Assembly: GCA_900095095.1 (NCBI GenBank)
Contig: FMBT01000646.1
Location: 1 to 29,484, forward strand
Reading direction: 5' to 3'
Length of the DNA: 29,484 nt
DNA from: Fragilariopsis cylindrus CCMP1102
Lineage: Eukaryota; Bacillariophyta; Bacillariophyceae; Bacillariales; Bacillariaceae
Notes under the pieces: model-generated
The model's database searches: none
What the model was told of the DNA's origin: nothing
Seen by the model: only the letters and a program-made list of their open reading frames with translations
Shown here: one piece after another, positions 27,061 through 29,484 of the stretch
Position numbering within the stretch: position 1 is the stretch's first letter
Layout of the letters: each line of letters begins with the position of its first letter
Program-made: the position numbers and the translations under genes

Positions 27061-29484
27061 TTATAACATTAGTGAGTCAAAACCTAGCTGCTGTTCCTGC
27101 TCCACCTTCTTGTCACTCTGATCATCGGTGTATTGGCTTAATTCATCCAATAAACCTGGACGTAAAGATGTACTTATTTGACTAGAACGACGATCAGGTC
27201 GAACTGGCATTAAATCAAGACTATCAAGTCGTTTGTGTTTGCCTTTCGTTGTAGAAGGGAAATTATCTGTACCATCACCATCGATATTAGTATCGTCATT
27301 AGCAGTGTCCCCGCCCTCGTCATTTAGGTTTTGGATGACCGGTGCAGGTAGTTCGTCTAAAACGTTGGCCGTAATAATAGCATCAATTTTATTGTTGTTG
27401 TTGGTGATGTTGTTTTCTTCTTTTAATAAACCTGTAGACCAGCGAGAAAGATCCTCAACGTCATTTAGTTTTTTTTGTGACCGGTAAATGTAGTTCATTG
27501 TCTAAATCGTCGACGGTAAGGTCAGCTGTCTTGTTTCCTTCTTCTAAACCTGTAGACCAACGAGAAACTACCTTTTCATCGATAATCGATGGCCTACCAC
27601 CACCATTAGTATTAAAATTATCACCGTCGTCGCTTACCGGCAATTGGAAGGATGATTCTCCCCAGAGGTCTCCATATGAATCGTTGTAGGAGGCTAAGAC
27701 GGATCTTCTCTGTTGTGGAATATCACTATTCTGATCATGAACTTTAGTATTAGAAATAGGTTCGAGGAGACTTGCCATTTCTCGTAATACGCCCTCCAAA
27801 GTCAAGGCGTATCGTTTGGTTTGTCGAATGCTTGCTGCAAATAGAATAATGAAGATTAGATTCTTTGATAATATAACCAATTCCGTATCCGTCGGGGACC
27901 TGTTGGATTATTTCAAAGAGGGGGGGGGGGGGGCAGGGTATAGGAGTGAGACAAATAAAAGACTTACAAAAAAATAATCCGCGTGACTATCTTCAAATAA
28001 GAAGAGCTTACCACAGGACCGAACCCAAACCCTCTCAATGAGGGATTACCACAATTACTTGTTGATAAGATGGTGTGATTCAGCAATTTCCATGGCTCGG
28101 AACGAAAAAATTCCGGAATCGGTAGGTCATTTTTTGCCGCTATACACTTTAGAGAAAAACAAATGTCTATCACAACCTTGACCTTTAGCACATTCCTTGA
28201 CTAGTTTGGAGTGTGCGGTAGTGGCATTCCGTAAAGCGTTTAGTTTTCCCTCTGAACTACTTTTGGGATCACAGAATACCTCACACAATTCTTTTGCTTC
28301 CATCGTTGCGGGTCGCATTGCCTCTGTCCGTCCATGATAGAATGATTTGTTAAGACGGGTTCATATGCGCACACGATTTTCCCATAAAGTTTATAATACG
28401 CTAGTATCATACTCATTTGGACGTATGAATCAGGAGAAAGGTTTATTGAAGGTAATGAAACGTTTACCATAATCGGTAATTCCAACACGTGCGTATCACT
28501 GGCCACAATCTGATCTCCAAGGGCCGTCTCGGCAAAATATATCTTGCGTTTGATCGAATCGGACAGAACGAAGTTGATTTTTTTCGGAAAAAACTAAGGA
28601 AGAAAAGATAACGCAAACGTCGAAGTCGACAAGTTGTAGTACACAATAGAACATATAAAGTAAGCAGCACAATAATCGCGAGCTATCGTCTCAAAAGAAA
28701 AGAGGAATGAATCAATCGAGCATCCTTTTTGAAAATCTTCAATTAACTTACCATCTAAGGTAGTTCGTCCTTGGTCATCCAATGTGACAGCTGCCCGTCT
28801 GATATTAGCTTTAATAAACACTAGGAATCATTCCATCGTGCGCATTGACTAACTTGGTAATAGATTGTGAATGATTAACCGTATTGCTAAAATGTCAGAA
28901 CAAATTCTTAGCTGTGTGTTCCATCAATGGCGATGTTCGAAATTTCATTCCAGCACCACCGTCAGCTGTCACAATGATTTGTAATTTGTCATACCAACGA
29001 TTAGTACATGATCCACTTTGATATTCCTTGTTGTAATCTCCCACACATTGTACTTGTCCTTGTATTTGTTGTTCGGACGATGATAATTCGTACGATCCAT
29101 GTAACATGTTAGCCGCAGCTCATGTTTATTTTTGGGTATGTAATATCCAACACCAACACGAATAACGCTGTATCAACAAGTCTAAAAGCTTCGTATTTTT
29201 GGTAGGAGAATAGGCATCATTTCTTCTCGTGCTTTCGCCCACTGTTTCCGACCAGACTTGTTAATACACCAAGTGCCGAAAGCTGCTTTCATCGCTAGTA
29301 GTTTTGTTTCCTCGGAGAGAACTATTATTTTGGTTGTGAATTTTGTGTGCATGTATACTGATCGCTTGTAATATGTCTCCTATATTCCTCATCGACAGCA
29401 AAATCTCCAATCCTGTGGCATAAGCTTGAAATGAAATAGTTGATTGCAACACATAACGCAACATGATTGGAATATTTGTCTACG
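27061..29484 (-). CDS. Carnitine O-acyltransferase (acetyltransferase-like), 5' end outside window, frame interrupted
   Basis: Reading the minus strand from the window edge, in several frames, gives the choline/carnitine acyltransferase order: AMKAAFGTWCINKSGRKQWA, LLDLVDTALFVLVLD, SCTNRWYDKLQIIVTADGGA (NRW.DK block 29002-28985), an F..H.AIDGTHS catalytic-His region with the frame shifted in it, NHSQSITKLVNAHDGMIPSV, LSDSIKRKIYFAETALGDQI, ILAYYKLYGKIVCAYEPVLT, FYHGRTEAMRPATMEA (28336-28313), ILSTSN (28071-28054), GFGFGPV, then VPDGYGIGYIIKESNLHYS and RQTKRYALTLEGVLREMASL. An intron at 28011-27900 (GTAAGC...AACAG, 112 bp, with a C14 tract) joins GPV to VPDGYG; another probably spans 28751-28594. 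The enzyme moves acyl groups between CoA and carnitine, normally in mitochondria or peroxisomes. At least seven single-base frame breaks occur. After the catalytic part there is a polar extension of about 250 residues with two SRWSTGL repeats, ending at 27061. Confidence 0.82.
27900..28011 (-). other. Intron in the carnitine acyltransferase gene
   Basis: Starts GTAAGC at 28011 and ends AACAG at 27900. It joins GFGFGPV to VPDGYGIGY in phase, restoring a conserved family motif. It contains a run of 14 C on the sense strand (plus-strand G run 27920-27933). Confidence 0.75.

Noticed and set aside
27839..27967. Alternative intron GTAAGT (27967) to TTTGCAG (about 27839) in the acyltransferase gene
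   Set aside because: It would remove PDGYGIGYIIKESNLHYS, a conserved family segment; the 28011-27900 intron keeps it in phase.

Overview
The window looks like nuclear DNA of a diatom, probably a pennate species of the Pseudo-nitzschia/Fragilariopsis kind. The grounds are short GT-AG introns, Asn/Ser/Asp-rich low-complexity coding tracts, many trinucleotide microsatellites, an armadillo-type repeat protein, a CxxC-rich protein and a plastid-type assembly factor of kinds I associate with diatoms, and Copia retrotransposons of diatom type. The taxonomic call is inference; no rRNA or other marker gene is present.

Layout. Positions 1-9357 hold host genes: a 5'-complete, 3'-open gene on the minus strand resembling a chloroplast cytochrome-b6f haem assembly factor (1-1093), an armadillo-like protein on the plus strand (2152-3614), a two-exon small protein with a possible glutaredoxin-like fold on the minus strand (4107-4884), a decayed Cys-rich gene on the minus strand (6249-6746), and a 427-aa membrane protein on the minus strand (7394-8677). 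Positions 9363-17192 are a complete Copia retrotransposon on the plus strand, with identical 391-bp LTRs, a GTTTG target duplication, and intact gag and pol reading frames. Positions 18230-24882 are a second, unrelated Copia element on the minus strand, with 321-bp LTRs differing at one base, an AGTAC target duplication, and gag and pol carrying single-base frame breaks. Both elements sit in a gene-poor block (17198-18224 continuing at 24888-27060) that may be older, decayed repeat. The right edge (27061-29484, minus) is the 3' two thirds or so of a carnitine O-acyltransferase gene with a long C-terminal extension.

Main result. In both retrotransposons the sequence directly after the 5' LTR, where a tRNA primer would normally bind, is instead the reverse complement of a segment inside the element's own LTR (16 of 16 bases in element 1; 14 of 14 bases, then a one-base bulge and 4 more, in element 2). 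In both, the pairing starts exactly at the first base beyond the LTR, an edge fixed independently by the target duplications. This is the geometry expected for self-primed reverse transcription, known from Tf1 of fission yeast, which is a Ty3/gypsy-group element. Here it appears in two divergent Copia elements. They also share a gag stop codon followed within 11-15 bases by the pol ATG, which suggests termination-reinitiation.

Caution. Nearly every host gene here is interrupted by single-base frame breaks, often at A/T homopolymers, while element 1 runs 6.9 kb without one. Either the host genes have decayed or the assembly carries homopolymer errors. I describe the genes as read and point out the breaks.
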